This document shows positions 33,901 through 45,116 of a stretch of DNA of 64,000 nt, in pieces. A program made the position numbers and the translations under genes. The stretch's first letter is position 1. Every line of letters begins with the position of its first letter. The DNA is from Myrica gale (Eukaryota; Streptophyta; Magnoliopsida; Fagales; Myricaceae): the NCBI GenBank assembly GCA_963930655.1, contig OZ005608.1:25445271-25509270 (forward strand), given 5' to 3'. The notes under the pieces were generated by a model. It made no database searches. It was not told the DNA's origin and was given only the letters and a program-made list of their open reading frames with translations.

Positions 33901-34448
33901 TAAGTTGCTAGTGACACAATCGGCGCCACTACTCCGGTCAACTCCAAAGAAGAAGTTCCATTGAAGACGAAAAGGTACGTTATGTTAAATCCTTGCTCCT
34001 GTCCCACATAAACCGGAACTCTTTATGGTTTTCATTAAGAAAAAAATACAAGCAATTGCCTCGGCTTGTGCTCAAACGCACAACGTATAGAGTGAACGAG
34101 AAATTTCATTTTTGTAGCTAGATATAGGAAATGCTTGCACAACATATGAAAGGAAAACCAAATACAACCTGTTAGGCATGTAGTTTCGACGGCGGTCTTT
34201 TTTTTTTTTCGATCCGGTAAAATGACATAAATGAGGCAGTATATAATGGACTATGGACACCATTGCCACTGGACATTTTTTGATGAAATCGAGTTCATTC
34301 AAAACCCTAAGTGGCTTAGTTGTTCCGTGAAAGAACATTGGCCCAATCGATCCTTGGCGAATGGAAAACCAGGCGATTGAGCTTGAAGAATGGGGTTGAA
34401 AGAAAGCCAGACTATTGGGGAAACAGAATAAAATCTTTGAGATTAGTC

Positions 34449-35352
34449 GGCTAAAATGCTTAGTACGTCCCTGGGGTATGACCCTTTCCCAATTTAGTCC
34501 TTAGGGTATGAATTTCCCTTAAACAATCCCTGGGGTTTGGCCCTATTCCCAGAAGAGTCCTGCCGTCAAATTAATGGACGGAATTGCTGACATGGCTGAC
34601 GGCGCACACGTGGAAACTGACAGCTCGAATACCAACCAATCGCAGTGTGACACGTGTCAGTGAAGAAAAGTAAAAGTTTTTTTTTAAAATTAAAATTAAA
34701 TAAAAAAGTATTTTTTATTATTAAAAAAAAAAGAGAGGGGGAAGGATCAGATCCGATCCTTCCCCGGTGAACCACCGGCCGGTGGGTATTTGGGCAGCCC
34801 AGAACTGGGCGGCCAGCGGGGGAGGAGAAATTCTCCCCCACCGGCTCTGCTGGGGGACCTCCCTCAGCCCCGGGCACGCCCAGACCACCGCCCGGTGGAG
34901 GAGGGCTCCCTCCGCTGGCCGCCCATGCCTCCTCCACCGGGCGGTGGTCTGGGGCGGCTGGGGGACCTCCCCCATCCCGCGCCCGGGGTGGGGGAGGTGG
35001 CCTCCTCCCTCTGCCGGCCGGTGGAGGTTCACCGGGGAAGGATCGGATCCGATCCTTCCCCCCTCTTTTTTTTTTTTAATAATAAAAATACTTTTTTATT
35101 TTTTTATTTTTTTTTAAAAAAATCTTTTATTTTTTATTCACTGACACGTGTCACACTGCGCTTGGTTGGTATTCGATCTGTCAGTTTCCACGTGTGCGCC
35201 GTCAGCCACGTCAGCAATTCCGTCCATTAATTTGAAGGCAGGACTCTTCTGGGAAGAGGGCCAAACCCCAGGGGTTGTTTAAGAGAAATTCATACCCTAA
35301 GGACTAAATTGAGGAATGATCATACCCCAAGGACGTACGAAGCATTTTAGCC
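34449..35352. mobile_element. Mutator-type foldback element with GC-rich core
   Basis: The ends GGCTAAAATGCTTAGTACGTCC and the reverse complement of the right end (GGCTAAAATGCTTCGTACGTCC) pair. The match continues for about 240 bp per arm, including GACACGTGTCA and CACGTGTGCGCCGTCAGCC. A perfect 9-bp duplication, AGATTAGTC, flanks it (34440-34448 and 35353-35361). Between the arms are T/A-rich stretches and a very GC-rich core (about 34738-35062). The core is itself a nested hairpin: GGATCGGATCCGATCCTTCC-type palindromes at both ends, and CCACCGCCCGGTGGAGGAGG mirrored within. A 9-bp duplication points to a Mutator-like (MULE) non-autonomous element. Overlapping open frames on both strands in the core reflect the palindrome, not genes. 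Confidence 0.88.
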
Positions 35353-35460
35353 AGATTAGTCAGCATGTTTCTGGGATGCTAGTATGCTACTGACGGTGTC
35401 ATTTACATTTTAACTCATTAAACGAAACTGGGATAGAGTCGACTGTGGGATTTATTTTTA

Positions 35461-35651
35461 GGGATAAATGCAAAATTGGTCCATGTTCTATAAGTAAAAA
35501 TCGATTTAGTCTCTATGATATGAAAAACATCGATTTAGTCCCTGTGATTTCAGAAAGTGATAAAATCAGTCCCTGATGGAGGACCAATAACAAACGAAAA
35601 TAGAATCACAGGGACTAAATCGATTTTTAAGACTGATTTTGCATTTATTCC
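35461..35651. mobile_element. Small Mutator-type foldback MITE
   Basis: GGGATAAATGCAAAATTGGTC on the left pairs with the inverted right end (GGAATAAATGCAAAATCAGTC). The arms share AAAATCGATTTAGTC. A 9-bp direct repeat with one mismatch flanks it (TTATTTTTA at 35452-35460, TTATTTTTT at 35652-35660); the flank is T-rich, so this is weaker support than for its larger neighbour. 191 bp, non-coding. Confidence 0.68.
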
Positions 35652-35866
35652 TTATTTTTTAAAGGGAGTGTAAACTGACGGATTGATTTTTAAAAAAATG
35701 CAAACTCAGGGACCCGTTTTGAAAAGCAGGTAATAAGGACCTAAAATGAATTTACCCTTTCCCTGTTCTTGAATCTGGGCCAACATGATTCCCAAAGCCT
35801 GAGCGCATCGTAACAAAAGTTTGTTGCCTTCTTCCCTTGCCTTTCAATTCGATCGGCGACTCTACT

Positions 35867-36762
35867 GTAAGTGTCCCCCTTAGGCTTTGTATGTTATACA
35901 GTTATACTCCCATATTTTCCCTTCTTACATCTTTGAACTTGTATAAGCTATGTGTGTATCGATATCTCGATGTGTTCTGTGACAATATTTACAAGTATGA
36001 AAATTCATTTCGGATTGTTGGATTGCCCGTGGTCCTTTACACCTTATGTTCTAGTTCGTTCTGAAATATATCAGCGACTAGTTTTTTTTCTAAAACTTCT
36101 CTATGTGCTACGTGAGCAAGCAAAGAAATGTGGGGTCAAGGTCATACTCATTGGGAAAAGTAGTCTACTCGGATTCATTAGTCTGTTTCAGTGAGAAATC
36201 AGGATTTTTGTTGTGGAATGGAGCGTCAAGGGCATTCGCCAAAAAGCACTTCCAAGGTTGAGGGCAAATATGCCAAAGCAGTATTCTTTTTTGCCCCAAC
36301 TGAAATAGCTAATACATGTTTGGTAAAATGCCGAGCTGTGAAGTCTACCTTCATACTTATGACCGTCTCTCTGATGCCCTTAAAGAACATATCTTAATTA
36401 ATTAAAGCATTGGTTCAAATAGGCTCTTGATATTCACTCATACAAACATAAACACATATATTTGTATTTTATTTACACTTGTAGGATCCTAACTCTAGTA
36501 GCACTTTTCCACAATTGTGAAGTAGTCTATGGACTAGATCTTTTGGGGAAAACAGTGTTGCTAAGCAGTTGTTTGGGTATGATTACAATAGTTATTTTCT
36601 TACATTGGGGTGAATCGTTCCATTCATAAACCAAACATGAATCTCAATTTGTTGAAAATATGGGAAGGAGAACTCCTTTTGAATTGCAGTTTCACTTCAA
36701 ATACTGGTTTTACTCTTACACCCTGATAGCATTAAGCTTGCTCGCTCCTGTTTCGATTGCAG
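35867..36762 (+). other. Probable leader intron of the bL31 gene
   Basis: CTACT followed by GTAAGTGT at 35867 is a strong donor, and TTTCGATTGCAG ending at 36762 is a strong acceptor 11 bp before the bL31 ATG. C/T-rich leader-like sequence precedes the donor. Open frames within (for example 36191-36397) have no family resemblance. This is an inferred 896-bp 5' UTR intron. Confidence 0.6.
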
Positions 36763-36773
36763 ATTAGAGAGAA

Positions 36774-36983
36774 ATGAAGAAAGGAGCGCATCCCCAGTTG
36801 CAATGGATATCCTATGTAACTCAGAGTGGCAGATTGATGCACGTTATGATGACGAAAATACACCATGTTGGTAAAGTCTACCACTTCAGGGCAAAACGCC
36901 AAATGGCTGAAAGTATAGGGCAGGTTGCCAAGTTTAAGCGCCGTTATGAAGAAAAGGACAGCACTGAAGACAATGAAAAATGA
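36774..36983 (+). CDS. Ribosomal protein bL31, probably organellar (mitochondrial-type)
   Basis: A single coding exon of 69 residues, MKKGAHPQLQWISYVTQSGR followed by LMHVMMTKIHHVGKVYHF and GQVAKFKRRYEEK. This matches the short plant bL31 proteins that start MKKGxHPQ, a large-subunit protein of bacterial-type ribosomes located at the central protuberance. There is no cleavable targeting peptide of the long chloroplast bL31c kind, and the zinc-ribbon cysteines of some bacterial forms are absent. The mitochondrial assignment is by resemblance to the plant short-form family. The ATG follows a spliced leader whose acceptor lies 11 bp upstream, and the length equals that of relatives, so the gene looks complete. 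Confidence 0.85.
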   Translation: MKKGAHPQLQWISYVTQSGRLMHVMMTKIHHVGKVYHFRAKRQMAESIGQVAKFKRRYEEKDSTEDNEK

Positions 36984-38668
36984 CCTTCTAGGATACCCCA
37001 TCTCGGATCAATTCTAAATCGTTGGAATAAACATGAATTTGATTACAGTTCTTTGAGCACATGGGTTTTGATGTTTTATGGGTAGTTGAATTTTGACAAC
37101 TATCTTCGTCCGCGTAGTGTTATTGATTTCTTCGTTGTGATTTCCTTTGTGTTTAGCAAGTTCAGCAGTTTAGGCTGTTGCCTTTTTCTCTTTGGTAACT
37201 ATTTGTTTTCGTACAGACTTGCATCCTCTGGTATTTATACTAACAGATTGCAATTCTCTGCACCTCTGCGAACCGTTGTTCACCTGCGTGGCATTCAATA
37301 GTTTGTGTCGTGCAATGGATCTCGACTCTTTTGATAGTATAGACAAATGGATTAAGTCGGTCATCCCTTCCAATTTGATCCAATTTGTTTTATGGGTAGT
37401 TTGTGTAGTTGAAGGTCTTCTGCCACGACAATGGGTAGTCGAAGCCTCATCGAGGATGCCGCGTCTCCGTTGACTTTCCTCGACAACCTTTGCACTCTGT
37501 CGACACTGGGTAATCTCTGTCGACAACAGATGGTGCTGCGAGAAGGTATGCTTCTCGGTCTCTAAAGGTTCTGCTGATTTGGAAGGCATCGTCGCGGTTG
37601 ATCAATCACTGGCGATGCTCAGGTCGTCAAGAGTGCCACAATCTTTGCTGACGACACTGAGACGCCGGTGACATCATTTTCTTGACACTTCCTCGACGGC
37701 CCACTCAAATTTCTGTTGACGGCAGTATTTGGTGGGTAATGGCTATTCCCAACCCAACAATAGTTGTTGTCGGGAGTGATTCATGTTGCAAATCCCGTGA
37801 GCTGCCACGACGTCTGGCAGCAATGGTGGTCGCAGGAGGTTGGTAGTGACTTAGGCCTAGGGGATGGTAGGCATTCGTGTTCTTTCTCTGTTATGCGAAT
37901 ATTTCAATTTTCTGTCCAATTTTACTTTTTTATTCATTGTGAATTTACAAGAAACAAAGAAATCGAGCAGAGTATATCAACAAATATAGCAATTTTTATT
38001 TCGTGTTCTTTCCGTCATAAGAATATATCAATTTTCTGTTCTATTTTCATTCCTTGTGCACTTACAACAGAGAAGTGAAGCAAGAGTATATGTCGATCTA
38101 CAAAGTAGAAATCCTGCAATAAAACAAAGTGACGGTTCATCTCTGTACAAGGTGTATAACAAAACACCCATATTTTTCTGTACAAATATAGAGTTTGCAC
38201 CTATATATTACTCAAAACATGAAGTAGCTAGCTATGTATTACGAACAATCTGATTTACATGAACTCCTTCAGCACCTGTTCCTTTATTTCAAAAGCTCAT
38301 TTGCTCTACGAACAAAAACTGGTCTCCAACTAGTAGTCCCATTCTGCATCCAATTGTTCAGATTAGATCAGATCTTCTGCACCATGTCACCATGCCCTGC
38401 AGATGTATAAAATATCAGAAACAATTTTCTTTACCAGCTCAGACCTTCCTAATTAAGAACTATAATATTCACCTATTAATTGTAGGTGGAGAATATAATG
38501 AGGAAATGATTTTCTCTCATGGTGTGACTTACGATTGTATGTTGTCTCCCTTCTAAAATGTAGGGAGGGTGATGATTATTGATCCTTTTCATACATTAGG
38601 ATTGCTGGGAGTAAGTTTTCCGAAAATTTTAGTCTAAAGATCTGTTCCTGTTTTTCAATGTGGTGCAG
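36984..38668. other. Gene-free interval between bL31 and the ATCase remnant
   Basis: No gene was recognised. The middle (about 37390-37870) is richer in GC, with repeated GTCGACA/TCGACAAC words. A short local repeat of CGTGTTCTTTC, TAAGAATAT and TTTTCTGT occurs at about 37876-37915 and 38002-38050. The expected upstream ATCase exon (ending in a GQHPTQ-type motif) is not present. Confidence 0.4.
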
Positions 38669-39484
38669 GCTCTTTTGGATGTCTATACCATTGAAAGAGA
38701 GGTTGGAAAACTAGATGGCATAAAAGTTGCTCTAGTTGGTGATCTTTGCCAATGGAAGGACTGTTCGCTCACTTGCTTACTTGCTTGCCAAGTACCAAGA
38801 TGTGAAGATCTATTTTGTCTCTCCTGATGTGGTAAAAATGAAGGTAAGTTTTGATCCATTTTCTTCCTTTATCTATTGATGTACTCTATAGATATATATG
38901 ACCTTAGAAGAAGTGTAAACAGTTGAGAAATTCTCACTCCAGTTTCAAGTCCTACTGATTTAGGCAAACGAGAAGTTGGAAACAAAATTAGAAAACACTT
39001 GGGGTTTTGGTCTCAGTGTCTACATTTTTTTTACAGGATGATATAAAGGACTATTTGACATCTAGGGGACTAGAATGGGAAGAAAGTGCTGACTTGAAGG
39101 AAGTGGCTTCTAAGTGCGATGTAGTTTATCAAACTCGCATTCAGAAAGAAAGGTTTGGTGAGAGAATTGACCTTTATGAAAAAGCACGAGGCAAGTACAT
39201 CGTAGATCAGGCTGTCTTGGATGTTCTGCAGAAGGATGCTGTGGTCTTGCACCCTCTCCCAAGGCTTGATGAGGTAAAAAGCATGTGATGCTTTATTCGC
39301 GTAGGCATGTTTTATGTTGTGTGAAGATTAGGTCTTACGATTTACATGCTTGTGCACTTGTCATGAATCTGTGCAGATAACTGTAGATGTTGATAGGGAT
39401 CCAAGAGCTGCTTATTTTAGGCAAGCAAAGAATGGTCTCTTTATACGGATGGCTCTTTCGAAACTCCTACTTGTTGGGTGGTGA
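38669..39484 (+). pseudogene. PYRB: Aspartate carbamoyltransferase, 5'-truncated copy
   Basis: Three C-terminal exons (38669-38843, 39037-39273, 39377-39484) carry ALLDVYTIEREVGKLDGIKV, then LAKYQDVKIYFVSPDVVKMK, ESADLKEVASKCDVVYQTRI, QKDAVVLHPLPRLDE, and [20 protein letters not shown] to a natural stop after LLLVGW. ATCase joins carbamoyl phosphate and aspartate in plastid pyrimidine synthesis, and these exons form the aspartate-binding domain. The N-terminal exons, including the carbamoyl-phosphate domain and transit peptide, are missing although 1.6 kb of upstream sequence is visible. Exon 1 of the remnant has one extra T in GATCTTTGCCAATGG (about 38746), which shifts the frame after LVGDL. 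Splice sites are intact, so it is a truncated DNA duplicate. The functional gene must be elsewhere. Confidence 0.92.
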
Positions 39485-39909
39485 TGATTCCTTCTTTTTC
39501 ATCAGCAAATTTTAAGACCAAAAGCTTGTTTTGCTCGGTCGAATTGTGTTCGAACAGCTTTAAAAAAAACAATCGTGTTCGAACAGTTAGAAAGAGTTGT
39601 GAAAGATGAAACTGCGAGGATGGTTGGGTTTGAATAACGTGGCTGATCGGATGTTTTTTTGGCCTGAAAAGATTGTGCTGCAGTATGAAGGATTATTCGT
39701 ATTATCCGGTATAATTGCTGGAAACATCACAATTTCAGATAAATTACAGGTACTTCAAAATCTCTTTGTAGGTTTATGCGAAACTGACAACAATAAATAT
39801 ATAGAAAAGTTTGGTCTAAAAAAAACAAAGAAATACCTAGAAACTAAAGCCTGAAGAAAAAGCTTACACGAATCACTGAAAGATTACGCGCACCACCATG
39901 AACAACCTG

Positions 39910-42900
39910 CTAATAGGTTGGGAAATTGGCGTCCACATCATGGGTCCAGGACTCCAGACCTCCGACAATATCCCTAGCTGAAGTGAAACCCATCTTGTGC
40001 AGACACTGAACAGCCCTCTGAGAATCATTACCTCGTCTACAGATTACATATAGCTGGGCACTCGAACCAGAACCCAGGCTCTTCTGCTCTTCCTCTTCCT
40101 TTAAAGCTGAAGCAATTTCAGGCAACCTAGCCTCCAAACTTGGGAGTGGAATGTTCAAGGACTTGGGAAGAGAAACAATCTTGAAGTGGTGTGCTGGTCG
40201 GACATCCACCAATACATGTGCTTCCCCATTAGCAACCCTCTCATGGTACTCTTTACTGCTTATTCTGGAATCTGCCTGAAGCAGTTTTAACTTCAAGGGC
40301 GACTGCATCAAGTTTCAAACACCATCTATCTTAGTCAACTATGAGAGAGGGGAAGAGATATGGAGAGAGAGACGAATCCACATTATGCCTCAGCAGCTAT
40401 GGATACAGTGCATAGTGAATTTAACCACAATTACATTAAGCACAGTATCCATGACTTGGAAAATGATAGCCTTTGGTCGGAAAAAAAAAGGAACTCTAAA
40501 ATTCAAGCTAATCAAATGAACAGAAGAGAAGAGACTGGAAAGAAAACTACCGGAGACAATGGAGACTGAGTAAACTTCTCGTAATCAAACTCTCGAAACT
40601 GCTGCTGGGTGAATGTAGCATTTTCTCTACAAGCTTCGCATTGCAATGATCTTCCCCTAATCTTCACCTGCAATGCAAGTATGATATCACTTCAAATACA
40701 TAACACAACAGAGCTTAAAAACATGAAGACAAAATGTGATGACAGCAAACTGAGACCGCTTCAAACTGGAAACCTAGCTCAACTCCCATCACATCAAAGC
40801 AACTCTGGCTAGCATATATATTATGGAAATAGCAGTAGTGGAGAGGAAGCAGGGCAAAGAGATCCTACATAAAAGTTAGTTTTTGGTTCTGTTGAATTAA
40901 GTTACTAGACAAGCCCCAAACTTTCACTCATGTTAATACAAGTCCAGTTATGTCTACAATTTACTATCTATTTCCACCAATTAAAATCACTGTCAGGCAA
41001 ATGACTTGAAATTCCTCCATGTATTTAAAGTTTTTCCATCTTTATTAACACAGGCTTCAGGTCCATCCCTCTTAATATTAACAAATGCTCAAATTATAGA
41101 CTATATTTAATGATCTTTCAAAAGGTTCTGCCTTACATAAGAACAATGCACCCAGGTACTCAAGATTTAGACTTCTATCTGAGAACTGACAAGGAATCTC
41201 AATCACTGAAGGAACTTTTAAAGGTGTAGAAAATACAACATACGATACGTATCCGTGCGTCTAATGCATCGAATAGAAGCATCCTTCCCGAGAGTGGTTC
41301 ACCAATGGCACTCGCAATTTTAATAGCCTCGAGAGCTTGGAGACAGCCAATGATACCAGGAACTGAACATAAATAAACAGAATATAAGGAACCAAGCTAA
41401 TGATAATTTCAATCCTTATGCAACTCTTTCTGAATTCAGGAGAAGGCCTAGTAAAAGTGTAATTCCACTACAAACTCAAACTTGCAGTCTCCTGAAATTA
41501 CCTTGCTAAACTACAACAAACTATTGACTTACCTACTCCAAGGACTCCACTGTCAGCACATCTTTGACATGCTGTTGCAGGAGGCGGAGTTGGAAATAGG
41601 CACCGATAGCATGGCCCACCATTGTAATTGTAAACCGTGAGCTACACCATGGTTTTTTATCATGAAGTTATGAATTTGAATTTTAACAATATGTTTCATG
41701 CCGAAACTTCAACGTAAGGCAGAAACAAGTAATGAACTTCGTACAATTTATGTTAAGAGAAAAAAAACGCATGACTTTTGGCTGCAGAGCATACCTGCCC
41801 TTCCAATCCCAGAGCAGCACCAGACACAAGAGGCTGCACGCATATAAACATAGTACGCAATTAATACTTAAATGGAGAAAGATTATTAAATGTACAAATT
41901 CAACTTTCCTACTGATACAGGAGTAATCATACAGAAAAATACCAGTAAAATCATGAAAGCTTAATATTCCTATATAGGCAAAGCACAATCAAATTCAAGC
42001 CTTTATATATGGGAGTAGAATGAAGAATCAAAGACAGCACTATGGTACCCTCACAAGCCAATACATTTACGGACATTCCAGGGAACTACTAGATAGAGAA
42101 GTAAAGTAATGGTAAGCTAATTTACCTTCCCTAAAAGCACACAGCAATCGCTGATCATGTAACGGCTCGGAGCATTGTCTGTGGCATCCACTATTACATC
42201 GTATCTTTAAAAATATTAGCAGTCACGGAAATCATATAATTTCCCTCAGTAATTGAACAAAACAACCAATGACAAGACACAAACTATACAGAGATGAAAT
42301 ACATCAGGTTTAATTATCAAAACAATAGACTTTGATTCAAAATCAATAGCACGTATGGGAGGTTTTCTACACATGGTATTTAATTACGGTCTAATGAAAA
42401 GGATACTTGCTGAAAATTTCCAAGGCATTGGATGTGCGTAAGGCTTCGTGGTGTTCCACAATTTCAACAGTGGAGTTTACGGAGCGACAAGCGTTGGAGG
42501 CGGATTTGACTTTCGGCCGGCCGATAAAAGTTTCGGTGTGAATAATCTGCCTGTGCATATTGTTAAGCTCTACGACATCGTGGTCCACAATACCCAAGCG
42601 ACCAACGCCACATGCCGCGAGGTACAGCAGAGCCGGTGAGCCCAAACCTCCGGCCCCGACCACCAGAACCGAAGACTTTAAGAGATTTGACTGGGCCTGG
42701 ACCCCAAAGGATGGAAGCAAGAGGTGCCGGCTGTACCGGTGGATCATCGCAGGAGTCAGATGGTGATCATGACCGTTGAGGTGGGAACCACCGACGGTCG
42801 AGATTGGAGGGTGAGAGCCGTTGGGGATGGCGTCGTTCTGGAGTGTTACTTGCTGGAGCTGGGCTTCGAGAGCTGAAATACGACGGTCAATGTCGGCTTT

Positions 42901-42954
42901 TGCAGCTCTTAGAGATTCTAGCTCGTGGAGGATCTGGGAGGCGTTGGATTCCAT
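39910..42954 (-). CDS. CNX5: Adenylyltransferase and sulfurtransferase MOCS3 (CNX5)
   Basis: Seven exons (42954-42407, 42204-42126, 41833-41795, 41641-41533, 41362-41244, 40667-40551, 40302-39910) join in phase to 467 residues, the plant CNX5 length. Residues about 5-45 form a predicted coiled coil. An E1-like ThiF/MoeB domain follows (about 66-330), with [15 protein letters not shown], nucleotide-binding [36 protein letters not shown], and zinc-ligand CxxC pairs CYRC and CEAC. The C-terminal rhodanese domain (about 345-467) has its active-site loop ICRRGNDS. The cytosolic enzyme adenylates the C-terminal glycine of the small molybdopterin synthase subunit and of URM1, then transfers sulfur from its rhodanese Cys. 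It thus serves molybdenum cofactor synthesis and tRNA wobble-uridine thiolation. All key motifs are present and the gene looks intact. Confidence 0.96.
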
Positions 42955-45014
42955 CGAACTCGGGTCTGACTTCAGGTTTGACGGAAACAGAAACTGTGAG
43001 GGCTCAGTCGGAAGCCAGAGTTACGCGAAGAATCGAAAAAACCTAAGCGGAGAGCTTCGGGGTTGGAACTGCTGAATGCCACGTCAGGTTGAACTTGGAA
43101 TTATAGAGGCAAAAATTTGTCAAAATGATTTTTCTCGGTCATGTTGGGTGCAGTACGGATGCATTTACATTGACCAATCCTAGTTTAATTTCGATATTAA
43201 TCGAAATGCAATTTTTTTTACCGATTTGTCATGTAAGTTTTTTTTGGAACATATATTTTTTAAGTTCTATAAAAATATTTTTTTGACTGAATTTTTTATT
43301 ATAAATTAACAATAAATATAAACATTTATTCAAAATCTATATGTTAAAATAAACATTCAACCAAATTTTATATGTTATAATTTATTTTGAGCCTTTTTTT
43401 AAAGATCGGACAATAAATGTAAAATATTCATTCAAAATCTAGATTCTAAAATAAATATTCTATCAAATCTTATATGTTATATTTTATTTTGAGCACTAAT
43501 TTTATTTTATTTTTTAGAAAAAATAAAACCAAAATTTTTGATTCTAGAAATTGTCAAAAATGACTTCTGGTTACGATGTATTTTTCGAAATCGAAAATAG
43601 AACCGAAAATTTCGATTCTTACCTAAATTTTTGCCCACCCTTATTTCTAGGGCTCGTAATTTTAAAAAGGAAAATCCACAAGAAATCTGTCTCTGTCCTA
43701 GACTGAGGAGTATTGTTTCACTTATATATCGTGTTCATTTAGGTCATTTTTGTAAACTAAAATTTTATAAAATTTGGAAATGTTGTAAAAATCTATATGA
43801 ATTAGAGTTTTATTTGATTTTTTTAATGTTTATTATAATGAAAAAAAAGACTTGATGAACTGCTATAGATTATTTTGAAATTATTTTATTTTTATTTTTT
43901 ATCACAATTTTGGAATGGAGAGAAATTATATCCAAAATTGTAGTTTGCAAAGATGATTAATAATGGATCATCTTATAAGTTTCTTTTTTTTTAAAAAAAA
44001 ATAGTTTTTATTTATTTAATATTAATGGATTACTTTATAAATTCCATAATCACATTTGGCTAAATCCACACAATTAAGACTGAATATGTAGTTATGGTTC
44101 AATTCCAACTTACGGCATTAAATGGAAGTCTTCTAGTTGGTCACACTAATCCCCCCCTCTTCCCCTTTTTAATCAGACAAAAAAAAATGATGCTGAAAGT
44201 GAAATTACTTATCCAAAAAAGAAGTGTAATTAATGTTGAAACTTGTTGTCTGTTTTTCTTGTTTTGTTTAAGCAAATAATGTAAAATAGTATACGGATCT
44301 CATTATTCAAGAAGGAAACAAGACACTAAGTGAGAATTCCTTCTGTCTTTAGGTTGTTTAGAACTACATGATCAGCCACCTCTTGGCAAAAATAGGTCGC
44401 TGGGCAAGCCCCTCCTGTCTAACCAATAGTGTGAGGCGTCAGAGGTTGTTGCCTCTTGGCCAACTCGAAGAGGCAAATGTGAGAAGAATTGATAGAAGTT
44501 TGTGTAGGACTTCCATAGCATAAATTTATGCCTAAACAGATCAGGAAAAGAAGAAACGAAAGGTGACAAAGAAAATGAGCAAAATATTGTGCGGTCGCTC
44601 TGTTTATGATCTGAGTCGTATTTGTATTTCCATGAGCCTGCTGCTCTTTCAGACTTTGCTGTTGCTTGAATTGTAATTGGCTGGCCTTGAAAGGGTCTCC
44701 TCCTTTTCCCGAAGGACACGACTTTGACTAGTATTGCTACTTCGACTGATGTTGACTCATACTGCAATTTTAATGGTCGACGCCCAAATTGTGTCTGCTA
44801 GTCCGTGATCTTATTAGGTACATATGCCACTTTATATCAAAAAAGTTAAAGTGGGGTACCCAAAGGATATAGACACTAACGTGCTAAATCCCAAGAAGAT
44901 GATGCAGCTAGAACCTTTGCATGCCTGTGTTGAAATGGCAAATCTACGCGGCACCACGTTTCCAGTGAAATCCTAGCTCGTCGTGAAGACACGTAAACCT
45001 CATCTTTTCTGTAC
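42955..45014. other. Gene-free interval upstream of CNX5
   Basis: The promoter side of CNX5, followed by AT-rich sequence (about 43130-44090) with repeated ATTCAAAATCTA and TATATGTTATA words, probably decayed transposon. An open frame on the minus strand at 44372-44767 has no family resemblance. Confidence 0.4.
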
Positions 45015-45020
45015 TATAAA
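45015..45020 (+). promoter_or_regulatory. TATA box of the 103-residue protein gene
   Basis: ACTATAAAGC about 97 bp upstream of the ATG, in a promoter that is recognisably duplicated around 48.1-48.28 kb. Confidence 0.5.
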
Positions 45021-45116
45021 GCTGTGCTCTCTTCACTCTTCCATAACTGCTTATTGTAGGACAAATATCCTTTATTTCTTCCATTCTCTCCGCGTCTGTT
45101 CCTCTGTGTATTCGAT

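Larger units (their letters stand above)
33042..35747. repeat. Possible large, multiply interrupted inverted-repeat element
   Basis: The left part starts AGGGCAAATTCATTTTAGGTC at 33042 and continues after an AT-rich interruption with ACAGGTCCCTACGTTTGCATTTTAAG and AATCAATCCCTCAATTTACAC (about 33374-33422). The right part (about 35664-35747) carries the same words as reverse complement, ending GACCTAAAATGAATTTACCCT. Everything between, including three other elements, may therefore lie inside an old foldback. No matching target duplication was found at the outer ends, so this may instead be two solo ends. Confidence 0.4.

Noticed and set aside
34566-35230. Several overlapping proline/glycine-rich open frames on both strands
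   Set aside because: They lie in the GC-rich palindrome of the foldback element. Mirror-image frames on both strands are expected there, and none resembles a protein family.
39595-39854. 82-codon plus frame after the ATCase remnant
   Set aside because: No family resemblance; it lies in the 3' gap between two converging gene ends.
42804-43075. Two plus-strand frames of 80-84 codons
   Set aside because: Antisense to CNX5 exon 1, which has clear ThiF-domain homology on the minus strand.
44372-44767. 131-codon minus frame
   Set aside because: No family resemblance, no recognisable promoter or splice partner, and composition like surrounding non-coding DNA.
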